Shown one piece after another: positions 1 through 7,276 of a stretch of 64,000 bases of DNA. The DNA is from Thermoleophilia bacterium UBA2241 (GTDB taxonomy: Bacteria > Actinomycetota > Thermoleophilia > UBA2241): positions 124,204 to 188,203 of the forward strand of contig DDYF01000039.1 of NCBI GenBank assembly GCA_002347645.1, given 5' to 3'. Position 1 is the stretch's first letter. Each line of letters opens with the position of its first letter. Position numbers and translations under genes: made by a program. The notes beneath the pieces were generated by a model. That model saw only the letters and a program-made list of their open reading frames with translations, searched no databases and was not told the DNA's origin.

Positions 1-1
1 G

Positions 2-148
2 AATCCGACGAAGTCGTACCGCTCCCGGGCACCGCTGCTGGTCACGGGCGAGGTCACCGACTGGAAGGGGCACGCTCCGGAAGAGCTCAAGGCGATGAAG
101 GACGGCCTCGAGCGACTCAAACAGCAGGGCATCGAGCCCATTGACTGA
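2..148 (+). CDS. C-terminal fragment of an unidentified protein
   Basis: An open frame enters from the left edge and ends at a TGA at 146-148, giving the last 48 residues of a protein. The visible part contains a short hydrophobic strand (PLLVTGEV) and then a charged helix (ELKAMKDGLERLKQQG). I do not recognise a family from so little sequence. The frame is assigned only because it is open throughout and shows high third-position GC, so the call is modest. Confidence 0.45.
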   Translation, partial: NPTKSYRSRAPLLVTGEVTDWKGHAPEELKAMKDGLERLKQQGIEPID

Positions 149-170
149 CCGCGACGCTTCCCGCATGCCT

Positions 171-210
171 GTCAAGCATCAGCCGAAGCCGGCGTCAAGC
201 ATCAGCCGAA
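171..210. repeat. 17-bp direct repeat, two exact copies
   Basis: GTCAAGCATCAGCCGAA occurs at 171-187 and again at 194-210, a 23-bp period, with weaker echoes (GTCAATGATCAGGCGA, GTCAAGCAGCAGGTGA) up to about 255. It lies between the stop of the truncated gene and the tRNA. Arrays of this kind can be the end of a decayed insertion sequence, but no transposase is visible, so the origin is not known. Confidence 0.5.
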
Positions 211-293
211 ACAGTCGTCAATGATCAGGCGAGTCACTGTCAAGCAGCAGGTGACGCTGGAGTGTCCAGTGTCACCCGAAACACGACAGGCGG

Positions 294-370
294 TGGTGGG
301 CCCAGCAGGACTCGAACCTGCGACCGGCCGATTATGAGTCGGCTGCTCTAACCAACTGAGCTATAGGCCC
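294..370 (-). tRNA. tRNA with anticodon CAT (Ile2 or elongator Met)
   Basis: The minus strand from 370 reads GGGCCTATAGCTCAG and folds as a full cloverleaf: acceptor GGGCCTA, D-arm GCTCAGTTGGTTAGAGC, anticodon arm GCCGA-CTCATAA-TCGGC, T-arm with GGTTCGAGTCC, and an encoded CCA at 296-294. The anticodon is CAT. The long anticodon stem GCCGACTCATAATCGGC resembles the lysidine-modified tRNA-Ile2 at least as well as elongator Met. The choice depends on whether TilS recognises it. Confidence 0.93.
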
Positions 371-448
371 ACACGGCGTCATCATACCGCCGCGTGGGCC
401 CGTCGCCGAGTGAGCCCTTCCTGACGCAGGTGAGTCCAGCGGTTCAGG

Positions 449-2803
449 CTACCGGGCCGCGGGAGCGCCCCAGTGCGCGGGTGTGCGGAGTCCGGGGGCG
501 CCTTCGACGCGCGGCTTGGGCGCTCCAGTGACCGCCGGCTCGTCCTCGTCCGTCACCGGCAGCGCCTCGCCCACGACCGGCTGCCGCCCCTCGACGCTCA
601 CGTTCGGCAGCCACTCGAGCCAGCGCGGCAGGTACCAGTTCCAGTCGCCGAGCAGCTCCATGCCGGCGGGCACCACGATCGTGCGCACGATGGTCGCGTC
701 GATGAGGATCGCGACCGCGAGGCCGAAGCCCATCTGCTGGAACATGACGAGCTCGCCCGTCGCGTTGCCGGCGAAGACGCAGACCATGATCGCCGCCGCT
801 CCCGTGATGATGCCGGCGGTCCTGCCCACTCCGTGAGCGACGGCCTCGCGGGTGTCGCCGGTGCGGTCGTAGCGCTCCTTGATGCGGCTCAGCAGGAACA
901 CCTGGTAGTCCATCGAGAGCCCGAAGAGCAGCGAGAAGAGGAACAGCGGCACCCAGGCCTCGATCGTGTCCACCTTGGTGAAGCCAAGCAGGTCGGCGCC
1001 GACGCCCTTCTGGAAGACCAGCACCATGAGGCCGTAAGCGGCGCCCACGCTGAGCAGGTTCATGAGGATCGCCTTGGCCGGGATCACGATGCTGCGGAAG
1101 GCGACCAGCAGCAGAATGAAGCTCAGGCCGAGCACGACGGCCAGCGCGATGGGCAGCCAGAAGTCGAAGAAGTCGAGGTAGTCGACGACGCCGGCCGTCG
1201 TGCCGGCGACGTAGACGTGCGCCGCAGCGTCGCCGAACGCGGCCGTCACGACGCCGGCGCGCAGGTGCTCGATGACGGCCTGCGTCTCGTCGCCGGCCGG
1301 GTCGCCGGCGAGGGCGACCGACACCAGGGTGAGGTCGCCGGCCTCGTTCACGGCGACCTGGGCCGGGCCGAAGCGGCCGTCGGTCTTCAGGGCGTCCTGC
1401 AGGCGGGCGACGCCGCCGGTGACGGCGGCCGAACCCGCCGGCCCGTCGACGACGATCTGCACGGGGTTCGCCTTGCCCAGCGAGAAGGCGCGGTCGAGGA
1501 TGTCCCAGCCCTGCTTGGCGTACTGGTCGTCCGGGTAGCCGGTCGCCGTCATCGCGGTGCCGCCGGTGTGCATGAGCACGACGGGCGACGCAGCCAGGAG
1601 CGGGAGCGCGACTGCGGTGGTCAGCCAGACCACCGGACGCCGCATGATGCTGTGCGAGAGACGCTCCCAGACGCCGTCACCGTCGCTGCGGCGGCTCGTC
1701 AACCGACCCACGAGAGGCACACGCAGCGCGTTCACGCGGTCGCCGAGCACGCTCGTGGCGGCGGGCAGCAGAGTGAGCGTGGCGAGCAGCGTCGTGAAGA
1801 CGACGAGCATGACGCCCACGCCCATGCTGATGGTGATGTCGACCGGGACGATCGCCATGCCGACCATCGCGAGCACGACGGTCATGCCGCTGAAGAAGAT
1901 GGCCCGGCTGGCCGTCGCCCCCGTGGCGGCGATGGCGTCGACCTTCTCGAGGCCGCGCTCGCGCTCCTCGCGGTAACGGCTGATGAAGAAGAGCGTGTAG
2001 TCGATGCCGACCGCAAGACCCATAGTGGTCAGGATGTTCAGCATGAAGATGTTCATCGGGTAGATCTGGCCGATGAGCCCCGTGAGCGCCAGCGCCATGA
2101 CGATGCTGATGACGCTGATCACCAGCGGCATGACCGCCGCCAGGACGGCGCCGAACACGACGAGCAGGACGACGAGTGCGACCGGCACGCCGAAGATCTC
2201 AGCCCTCGCCATGTCGCTCTTGGCGAGCTCGTTGCCCATTTGGTTCAGGCTGGCCTCGCCGGTCTGCGCGAGGGTGAAGCCCTCGGCGCGGCTGGTGGCG
2301 CCGCTCGCGTCGACCAGCTCGTGCAGCCTCGCGACGTTCTCGAGCGCGTGGTCGGTGTCGCCGGCGAGCACGACGGCGACGAGGGTCCTGGTCTTGTCCC
2401 GCGACACCATCGTGGGGTCGCCGGTCATGTAGTAGTCGGAGGCGACCTCGACGACCGACGGGCCGAGCGCCTGGATCCTGTCGGTGAGGCCCGTCACGTA
2501 CGCCTTGTAGGCGGGGTCGTCGACGGTGCCGGTGGCTGAACTGACGATGACGAAGTCGGTCATCCGCTTCTGCCCCGTCAGGCGGTCCTCCATCAGTTTC
2601 AGCCCGATCGCGCTGTCGGGCTGCTCGCCGTGCTGCTCCATCTTCGAGGTGAGACCGCTCCCCAGCAGCGAGCTCACGCTCAGCACGGCTGCGACGAGGA
2701 CCGCCAGCCAGACTGCGATCGTGCGCCGCGGATGAGCGGCGCAGCCGCGCGCGAGGCGCTCGGTGAAGCCCGGACGGTCCTTGCGTGTGGTGCTGCGTGA
2801 CAT
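449..2803 (-). CDS. MMPL/RND family transporter
   Basis: A 784-residue integral membrane exporter of the MmpL/HAE2 branch of the RND superfamily, probably proton-driven and moving lipids or hydrophobic compounds across the cytoplasmic membrane. There is a first membrane helix at about 29-50, a large extracytoplasmic loop, then a helix bundle with the RND signature GIDYTLFF at residue 266. The same pattern repeats in the second half (GLSMDYQVFLLSR, around 630), as expected of the internal duplication. The start is ATG at 2803 after AGGGGAGA; an upstream in-frame extension runs into the divergent regulator and is rejected. It is divergent from a TetR gene and separated from it by operator-like repeats, so it is probably repressed by that protein. 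Substrate unknown. Confidence 0.93.
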   Translation of the reverse strand: MSRSTTRKDRPGFTERLARGCAAHPRRTIAVWLAVLVAAVLSVSSLLGSGLTSKMEQHGEQPDSAIGLKLMEDRLTGQKRMTDFVIVSSATGTVDDPAYKAYVTGLTDRIQALGPSVVEVASDYYMTGDPTMVSRDKTRTLVAVVLAGDTDHALENVARLHELVDASGATSRAEGFTLAQTGEASLNQMGNELAKSDMARAEIFGVPVALVVLLVVFGAVLAAVMPLVISVISIVMALALTGLIGQIYPMNIFMLNILTTMGLAVGIDYTLFFISRYREERERGLEKVDAIAATGATASRAIFFSGMTVVLAMVGMAIVPVDITISMGVGVMLVVFTTLLATLTLLPAATSVLGDRVNALRVPLVGRLTSRRSDGDGVWERLSHSIMRRPVVWLTTAVALPLLAASPVVLMHTGGTAMTATGYPDDQYAKQGWDILDRAFSLGKANPVQIVVDGPAGSAAVTGGVARLQDALKTDGRFGPAQVAVNEAGDLTLVSVALAGDPAGDETQAVIEHLRAGVVTAAFGDAAAHVYVAGTTAGVVDYLDFFDFWLPIALAVVLGLSFILLLVAFRSIVIPAKAILMNLLSVGAAYGLMVLVFQKGVGADLLGFTKVDTIEAWVPLFLFSLLFGLSMDYQVFLLSRIKERYDRTGDTREAVAHGVGRTAGIITGAAAIMVCVFAGNATGELVMFQQMGFGLAVAILIDATIVRTIVVPAGMELLGDWNWYLPRWLEWLPNVSVEGRQPVVGEALPVTDEDEPAVTGAPKPRVEGAPGLRTPAHWGAPAAR

Positions 2804-2852
2804 CGTTCTCCCCTTTGGTCGCGGCCGTCTTCCCCAGAAGCCGGTCCGTCTT

Positions 2853-2925
2853 GTGTATGCTGTACACGCGCAGTATATATGGTACACAAGCCTTGTCAAG
2901 TACGTTTCGTGTATACTGGATACAG
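2853..2925. promoter_or_regulatory. Three operator-like repeats between the exporter and TetR genes
   Basis: The intergenic region holds GTGTATGCTGTACAC (2853-2867), GTATATATGGTACAC (2873-2887) and GTGTATACTGGATACAG (2909-2925), all built on GTGTA-N5-TACAC. The outer bases 2850-2857 and 2884-2891 also form CTTGTGTA/TACACAAG. It is by far the most AT-rich stretch nearby and lies upstream of both genes. TetR-family proteins usually bind such half-sites and repress both themselves and the neighbouring pump; this is inferred here. Confidence 0.7.
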
Positions 2926-2942
2926 CGAGCAGGGAGGCAGAC

Positions 2943-3689
2943 ATGGGCAGCAGGCCACCGTCAGGACTTGAACGCCTCTGGAGGCGCGAGGCGGTCGACC
3001 GCCAGCCGAGGCTAGGTTTGAGCCTCGAGCGCGTCGTCCAGAGCGGCATCGAGCTGGCCGATGCCGAGGGCCTCGGCGCCATCTCCATGAAGCGGGTCGC
3101 CGAGCGCCTCGGCTTCACGACCATGTCCCTCTACCGCTACGTGACGAGCAAGGACGACCTCCTCCTCCTCATGCACGACACGGTGTCGATGCCTGCGCCG
3201 GACCTGAAGATCCCGGCGGGCGACTGGCGCGCGGGCCTGGCCGAGTGGACCCGCGCGCAGCACCTGAACCTGCGCGCGCACCCGTGGCTCGACGAGGTGC
3301 GCTACATCGAACGCGCGGGAACGCCGAGTCAGCTCGCCTGGATCGAACTCGGCCTCCAGACGCTGACCGACGTCCCGCTCGCGGAGTTCGAGAAGATGGC
3401 GCTGCTGCTGATGCTCAGCGGCTACGTGTCGAACCAGGCACGGCTCGAGGCCGCCTCGGTGCACGGCGCGCAGGAGGGAGCGTTCGCCTCACCTGAGGAG
3501 GCGACCGAGGCCTTCGGCAGGCTGCTGCGCTCCGTCATAGATTCGGAGCGCTTCCCGGCGCTGCTGCGCGCCGTCGAAGGGGGCGCGTTCGCCCCGGTCG
3601 AGGGTCCGACCTACCTGCCGTTCGAGTTAGGCCTCGAGATCATGCTCGATGGCATCGAGCAGCGCGTCGCCCGAGCGGGCGGCGGCTGA
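2943..3689 (+). CDS. TetR/AcrR family transcriptional regulator
   Basis: A 248-residue repressor. The N-terminal helix-turn-helix (about 25-75: LERVVQSGIELADAEGLG, then MKRVAERLGFTTMSLYRYV) is clear, and the C-terminal part is the all-helical ligand and dimerisation domain of the TetR_C group. Start is ATG at 2943 with AGGGAGG seven bases upstream; longer in-frame starts would run over the operator repeats. It is divergent from the MMPL exporter, and most likely senses a pump substrate and represses both genes. Confidence 0.92.
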   Translation: MGSRPPSGLERLWRREAVDRQPRLGLSLERVVQSGIELADAEGLGAISMKRVAERLGFTTMSLYRYVTSKDDLLLLMHDTVSMPAPDLKIPAGDWRAGLAEWTRAQHLNLRAHPWLDEVRYIERAGTPSQLAWIELGLQTLTDVPLAEFEKMALLLMLSGYVSNQARLEAASVHGAQEGAFASPEEATEAFGRLLRSVIDSERFPALLRAVEGGAFAPVEGPTYLPFELGLEIMLDGIEQRVARAGGG

Positions 3690-3740
3690 GCGCGCCCGGG
3701 AGCGGGCGTAGAATCGGGGCACCAGTCGAAAGGAGCCCCC

Positions 3741-4871
3741 GTGAGCCAGCCCGCGCCTTCGCCTTCCTCGTCGTCGCAGGACGCGTCCCCCCGTAGCGCC
3801 TCTTCCCCCGTGCTCGTCTTCAACGAGTGGGACCCGCTCGAAGAGATTGTCGTCGGCATCGTCGAGGACGCGATGATCCCGCCGTGGGACGTGATCATGC
3901 CGGCGACCGTCCACGACAAGACGCAGTGGGAGTTCTTCAAGGCGCACGGCGGCACGCGCTGGCCGCTCGAGATGCTCAAGAAGGCCGAGGCCGACGTCGA
4001 GGCCTTCGTCCACATCCTCGAGGCAGAGGGCGTCACCGTGCGCCGTCCGGAGCGCTTCGCCTGGGACCAGCCGATCGCCGCGCCGGGCTGGTCCCTGCCG
4101 AGCTCGTGCTACGCGCTCATGCCGCGCGACGTGCTCTTCGTCATCGGCGACGAGATCATCGAGGCGCCGATGGGCTGGCGCAGCCGCTACTTCGAACACC
4201 ACGCCTACAAGAGCCTCTGCAAGGCGTACTTCAACGGCGGGGCGCGCTGGATCTCGGCGCCCCGCCCCGAGCTCACCGACGCGACCTACGTCGAGGGCTA
4301 CGTCGCACCCGAGGAGGGCGAGCCGCAGCGCTTCTGCCTGACCGAGCACGAGCCGCTCTTCGACGCCGCCGACGCCATCAAGTGCGGTCGCGACGTCTTC
4401 ATCGGCCGCTCGAGCTGCTGCAACGAGTTCGGCATCGAGTGGCTGCGCCGCCACCTTGCGCCCGAGTTCCGCGTCCACGAGGTGGAGATCCACGACACGC
4501 ACCCGATGCACATCGACGCGACCTTCTACCCGCTGGCGCCGGGCAAGCTCCTCGTCCACCCCGAGCGCTGCGCCAAGGTGCCGGAGGTGTTCGCCGAGGC
4601 CGGCTGGGACGTCCTCACCTGCCCCGAGCCGAACATGCCGCTCGACCACCCCATGTACAACTGCTCACGCTGGATCAGCATGAACGTGGTGATGCTGGAC
4701 GAAGAGCGCGTCATCGTCAGCAAGGGCGAGGAGCGGCTCATCGCCGCCTTCAAGAGCTGGGGCTTCACGCCGATCGAGTGCCCGTTCTACGACTTCGAGA
4801 CGATCGGCGGCGGCTTTCACTGCGCCAGCGTCGACATCCGCCGGCGCGGCGAGCTGAAGTCGTACTTCTGA
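3741..4871 (+). CDS. Glycine amidinotransferase-like enzyme
   Basis: A 376-residue member of the guanidino-group-modifying fold, closest to L-arginine:glycine amidinotransferase (which moves the amidino group of arginine to an amine). The key residues are visible: Asp in FDAADAIKCGRD (about 208), His257 in DTHPMHIDATF and the nucleophile Cys361 in GGGFHCASVD. The first 22 residues are Ser/Pro-rich and look disordered. GTG start at 3741 follows AAAGGAG. The acceptor is not known; guanidinoacetate or a guanidino group on a secondary metabolite are possible. No biosynthetic cluster is adjacent, so function beyond amidino transfer is open. Confidence 0.88.
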   Translation: MSQPAPSPSSSSQDASPRSASSPVLVFNEWDPLEEIVVGIVEDAMIPPWDVIMPATVHDKTQWEFFKAHGGTRWPLEMLKKAEADVEAFVHILEAEGVTVRRPERFAWDQPIAAPGWSLPSSCYALMPRDVLFVIGDEIIEAPMGWRSRYFEHHAYKSLCKAYFNGGARWISAPRPELTDATYVEGYVAPEEGEPQRFCLTEHEPLFDAADAIKCGRDVFIGRSSCCNEFGIEWLRRHLAPEFRVHEVEIHDTHPMHIDATFYPLAPGKLLVHPERCAKVPEVFAEAGWDVLTCPEPNMPLDHPMYNCSRWISMNVVMLDEERVIVSKGEERLIAAFKSWGFTPIECPFYDFETIGGGFHCASVDIRRRGELKSYF

Positions 4872-4881
4872 GCCGCGCCGC

Positions 4882-5376
4882 CTACAACACCTCGTAGAAC
4901 CGGATGCAGACCTGCCCGGCCTCGTCGCGGGCGAGCCCGACGAAGACGGTCTCGGCGAGCCAGCGGTGCTGTGCAGCGTCGGTGCGAAAGACCGGCGCGG
5001 TGCGGAAGTAGACCTTGGAGGGGTCGGGCTCCCCGCCGGCCTCCATGCGCGCCATCGCCTCCGGTGTCGCCGTCCGGTAGTAGCCCCGGTTCACGATGTC
5101 GACGAGGGCGCCGTCCGCGGCACGGATCAAATAGCGCGCGTCGAGCTCGTAGACCGTCGGCCCGCGCTTGACCGACCAGTCCCCGCCTCCGGGCACGACC
5201 GTGCCGCGGAGGCGGGGACCGTCCACCGTCCCGCCGGTGATGGGCGTGAAGTCGAGCACGTCGCCGGCACCGTTGCCGACGTGCTCGCTCGGCCCGACAT
5301 CGACGCGGATCTCAAAGGCGAAGCGCAGCTTCGGGGCGTCATCCACAGGCGGCGCCCCATCGCTCGCGCTCGCCAT
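4882..5376 (-). CDS. DUF3237 (UPF0311) family protein
   Basis: A 164-residue protein matching the DUF3237 family: an N-terminal LRFAFEIRVDVG strand, GTVDGPRLRGTVVPGGGDW, then ARYLIRAADGALVDIVNRGYYR and the closing PVFRTDAAQHRWLAETVFVGLA. The family folds as a small beta barrel and has no settled function. Start is ATG at 5376 after GGAGGGCG; the longer frame upstream is a shadow of the solute-binding gene. It follows that gene by about 30 bp on the same strand, so it is probably cotranscribed with the solute-binding protein and hydrolase. Confidence 0.85.
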   Translation of the reverse strand: MASASDGAPPVDDAPKLRFAFEIRVDVGPSEHVGNGAGDVLDFTPITGGTVDGPRLRGTVVPGGGDWSVKRGPTVYELDARYLIRAADGALVDIVNRGYYRTATPEAMARMEAGGEPDPSKVYFRTAPVFRTDAAQHRWLAETVFVGLARDEAGQVCIRFYEVL

Positions 5377-5408
5377 GTCACGCCCTCCGCTACTCCTCAC
5401 GACCGGCG

Positions 5409-7250
5409 TCACTCCTCCTCGGCCTTGCGGCGCCGTCGCAGCATCACGACCACGACGACCCCAACGAACGCCACCGCGGCGGCGATGACGGCGGCCCACA
5501 GGCCACCGGACCCGCCGACCTCCTCGTCTCCCTCGGCCGTCGCAGGCTTCAGGTTCACGTACGTGTCCTGGTTGTCGACCGCCCAGATGACCGGGCCCGT
5601 CCCATTCTGCACGCGCGCCCAGCCCTCCCACTTGCCGGTGTTGAACGCCTGCAGGTAGCGCGGGTAGACGAGAGCCATGTGCGGCGCTTCTTCGTAGAAG
5701 ATCTCCTGCATGCGCCAGATCAACTCCTGGCGGACGGCGGGATCGAGCTCTTGCGCCTGCTGTAGCCACAGCCTGTCGAACTCGGCGTTCGACCAGCCCG
5801 GCTCGTTGTTGCCCCCGAGGGCGTCGGTCTGGAACGTGCTCAGCGTGAAGCTCGGGTCGGAGAAGCCGTCCCAGTACCAGATGAACATGTCGAAGTCGGG
5901 CGCGTAGGTCGCGCCCTTGTAGTTGTAGACACGTGAGACCAGAGCGCCGGTGTCGATCACCTCGAGCTTGACCTTGAGGCCGAGCTCGCGGAGCCACCCG
6001 GTGATCAGCTTGCCCGCCGTCTGCTCCTGGATACTGTCGGAGAGGACCCAGAAGCGGAGAGCGATCGGCTCACCCTCGTACTGCCGGGTGCCGCCGGCGC
6101 CCTTCGTATATCCCGCTGCATCCAGAAGTTGCCCGGCCTTCTCGAGGTCGAACGCGTACACCGCGTCCTCCGCGGGCTGGAGGTGCCAGTCGGGGTCGGT
6201 CCAGGTGTCAGGAGTCATGATCGTGGTCGCCGGCTGGGCGAAGCCGTAGTAGGCGATCTCGGCGAGCTTCTCGCGATCGACCGCCCAGTTCAGCGCGTTG
6301 CGGAACGCCGGGTCCAGGAGTACGGGATGGCCGGTCGAGGGCTCGCCCTCGTAACAGTTCAAGCAGAGGTAGTCCCAGTTGCGGTAGTTGTAGGCGATCG
6401 CCTCGACGTCGGGCAGGGCGCCGATCCGCTCATACTGCGCCGGAAGGAAGCCGTGCGCCGCGTCGATCGTGCCCGCCTCGAGGTCGGCAGCCATGGTCTC
6501 GGGGTTCGTGTAGACGCTGTAGATGATCTCGTCGACGTCGGGCTCTGGGCCCCAGTAGTGCGGATTGCGCTCCATGCGCAGGAACGAGCCCGGCTTCCAC
6601 TCGACGATCGTGAAGGGCCCGCTGCCGACGATCGGAGGCTCGTTCTCGTACACGCTCCCGGCCAGGTCGGCCGGCACGTCCTTCCAGATGTGTTCGGGCA
6701 AGATGGGCAGATACCCGTAGAGGAGGTCGGCGCGAGGGGCCGACAGCCCGATCTCGACGGTCGTGTCGTCAACCGCCGTGGTCCTCTCGATGCCGGCCAT
6801 GGCCAGACTCATGTTCGGCAGGAGGTCGATGTTCACGCGGTAGTACTCTAACGTCCAGGCAACATCGGCGGCGGTCAGCGGCTCGCCGTCGCTCCACTTC
6901 ATCTCCGGCCGTAGCTTGATCGTCCAGATCTTGCCGTCGGCCGAGATGCCGCCGTTCTCCAGGGTGGGAATCTCGGCGGCCAGTTGGTTGCGCGGTTGAC
7001 CCTCCAGGTCGAGGTCGAAGAGAAGGTTGTAGGTCATCGTGACCGTCTCGAACGAGAGGGTCTCGAGCATGAGGTTGGGGTTCAGCGTATCGGCGTCGCC
7101 GGTCACGCCGATCCTGAGCGTCACGGTGTCGGGCGAGGGTGTCGGGCTGGACGAGTCGGCGAACGCCGACTGCGGGCCTGCGCCGAGGCCGAGCAGAGCG
7201 ATCACCGCCGCCAGCGCCACGGACCTGATACGCATGCGAAGCCTGGTCAT
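5409..7250 (-). CDS. ABC transporter substrate-binding protein, family 5
   Basis: A 613-residue extracytoplasmic solute-binding protein of the peptide/nickel/opine family (SBP_bac_5). A signal peptide is obvious (Arg-rich start, hydrophobic core, cleavage near AFA-DSS). The body carries family marks such as LRPEMKWSDGEPLTAADVAWTLEYYR and GSGPFTIVEWKPGSFLRMERNPHYWG. Unusually it ends in a membrane helix (GLWAAVIAAAVAFVGVVVVVML) followed by RRRRK, so it is probably C-terminally anchored. I chose ATG 7250 (AGAGGAG upstream, best signal peptide); ATG 7277, overlapping the hydrolase stop, is the alternative. No permease or ATPase genes are in the window. Confidence 0.9.
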   Translation of the reverse strand: MTRLRMRIRSVALAAVIALLGLGAGPQSAFADSSSPTPSPDTVTLRIGVTGDADTLNPNLMLETLSFETVTMTYNLLFDLDLEGQPRNQLAAEIPTLENGGISADGKIWTIKLRPEMKWSDGEPLTAADVAWTLEYYRVNIDLLPNMSLAMAGIERTTAVDDTTVEIGLSAPRADLLYGYLPILPEHIWKDVPADLAGSVYENEPPIVGSGPFTIVEWKPGSFLRMERNPHYWGPEPDVDEIIYSVYTNPETMAADLEAGTIDAAHGFLPAQYERIGALPDVEAIAYNYRNWDYLCLNCYEGEPSTGHPVLLDPAFRNALNWAVDREKLAEIAYYGFAQPATTIMTPDTWTDPDWHLQPAEDAVYAFDLEKAGQLLDAAGYTKGAGGTRQYEGEPIALRFWVLSDSIQEQTAGKLITGWLRELGLKVKLEVIDTGALVSRVYNYKGATYAPDFDMFIWYWDGFSDPSFTLSTFQTDALGGNNEPGWSNAEFDRLWLQQAQELDPAVRQELIWRMQEIFYEEAPHMALVYPRYLQAFNTGKWEGWARVQNGTGPVIWAVDNQDTYVNLKPATAEGDEEVGGSGGLWAAVIAAAVAFVGVVVVVMLRRRRKAEEE

Positions 7251-7276
7251 CTGCGTGCTCCTCTCAAGAACGTCCA

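Noticed and set aside
473..2539. A 688-residue open frame on the plus strand opposite the exporter gene
   Set aside because: Its product is rich in Arg, His and Asp with no domain, and it is the antisense shadow of the well-formed MMPL transporter, a normal result of high third-position GC.
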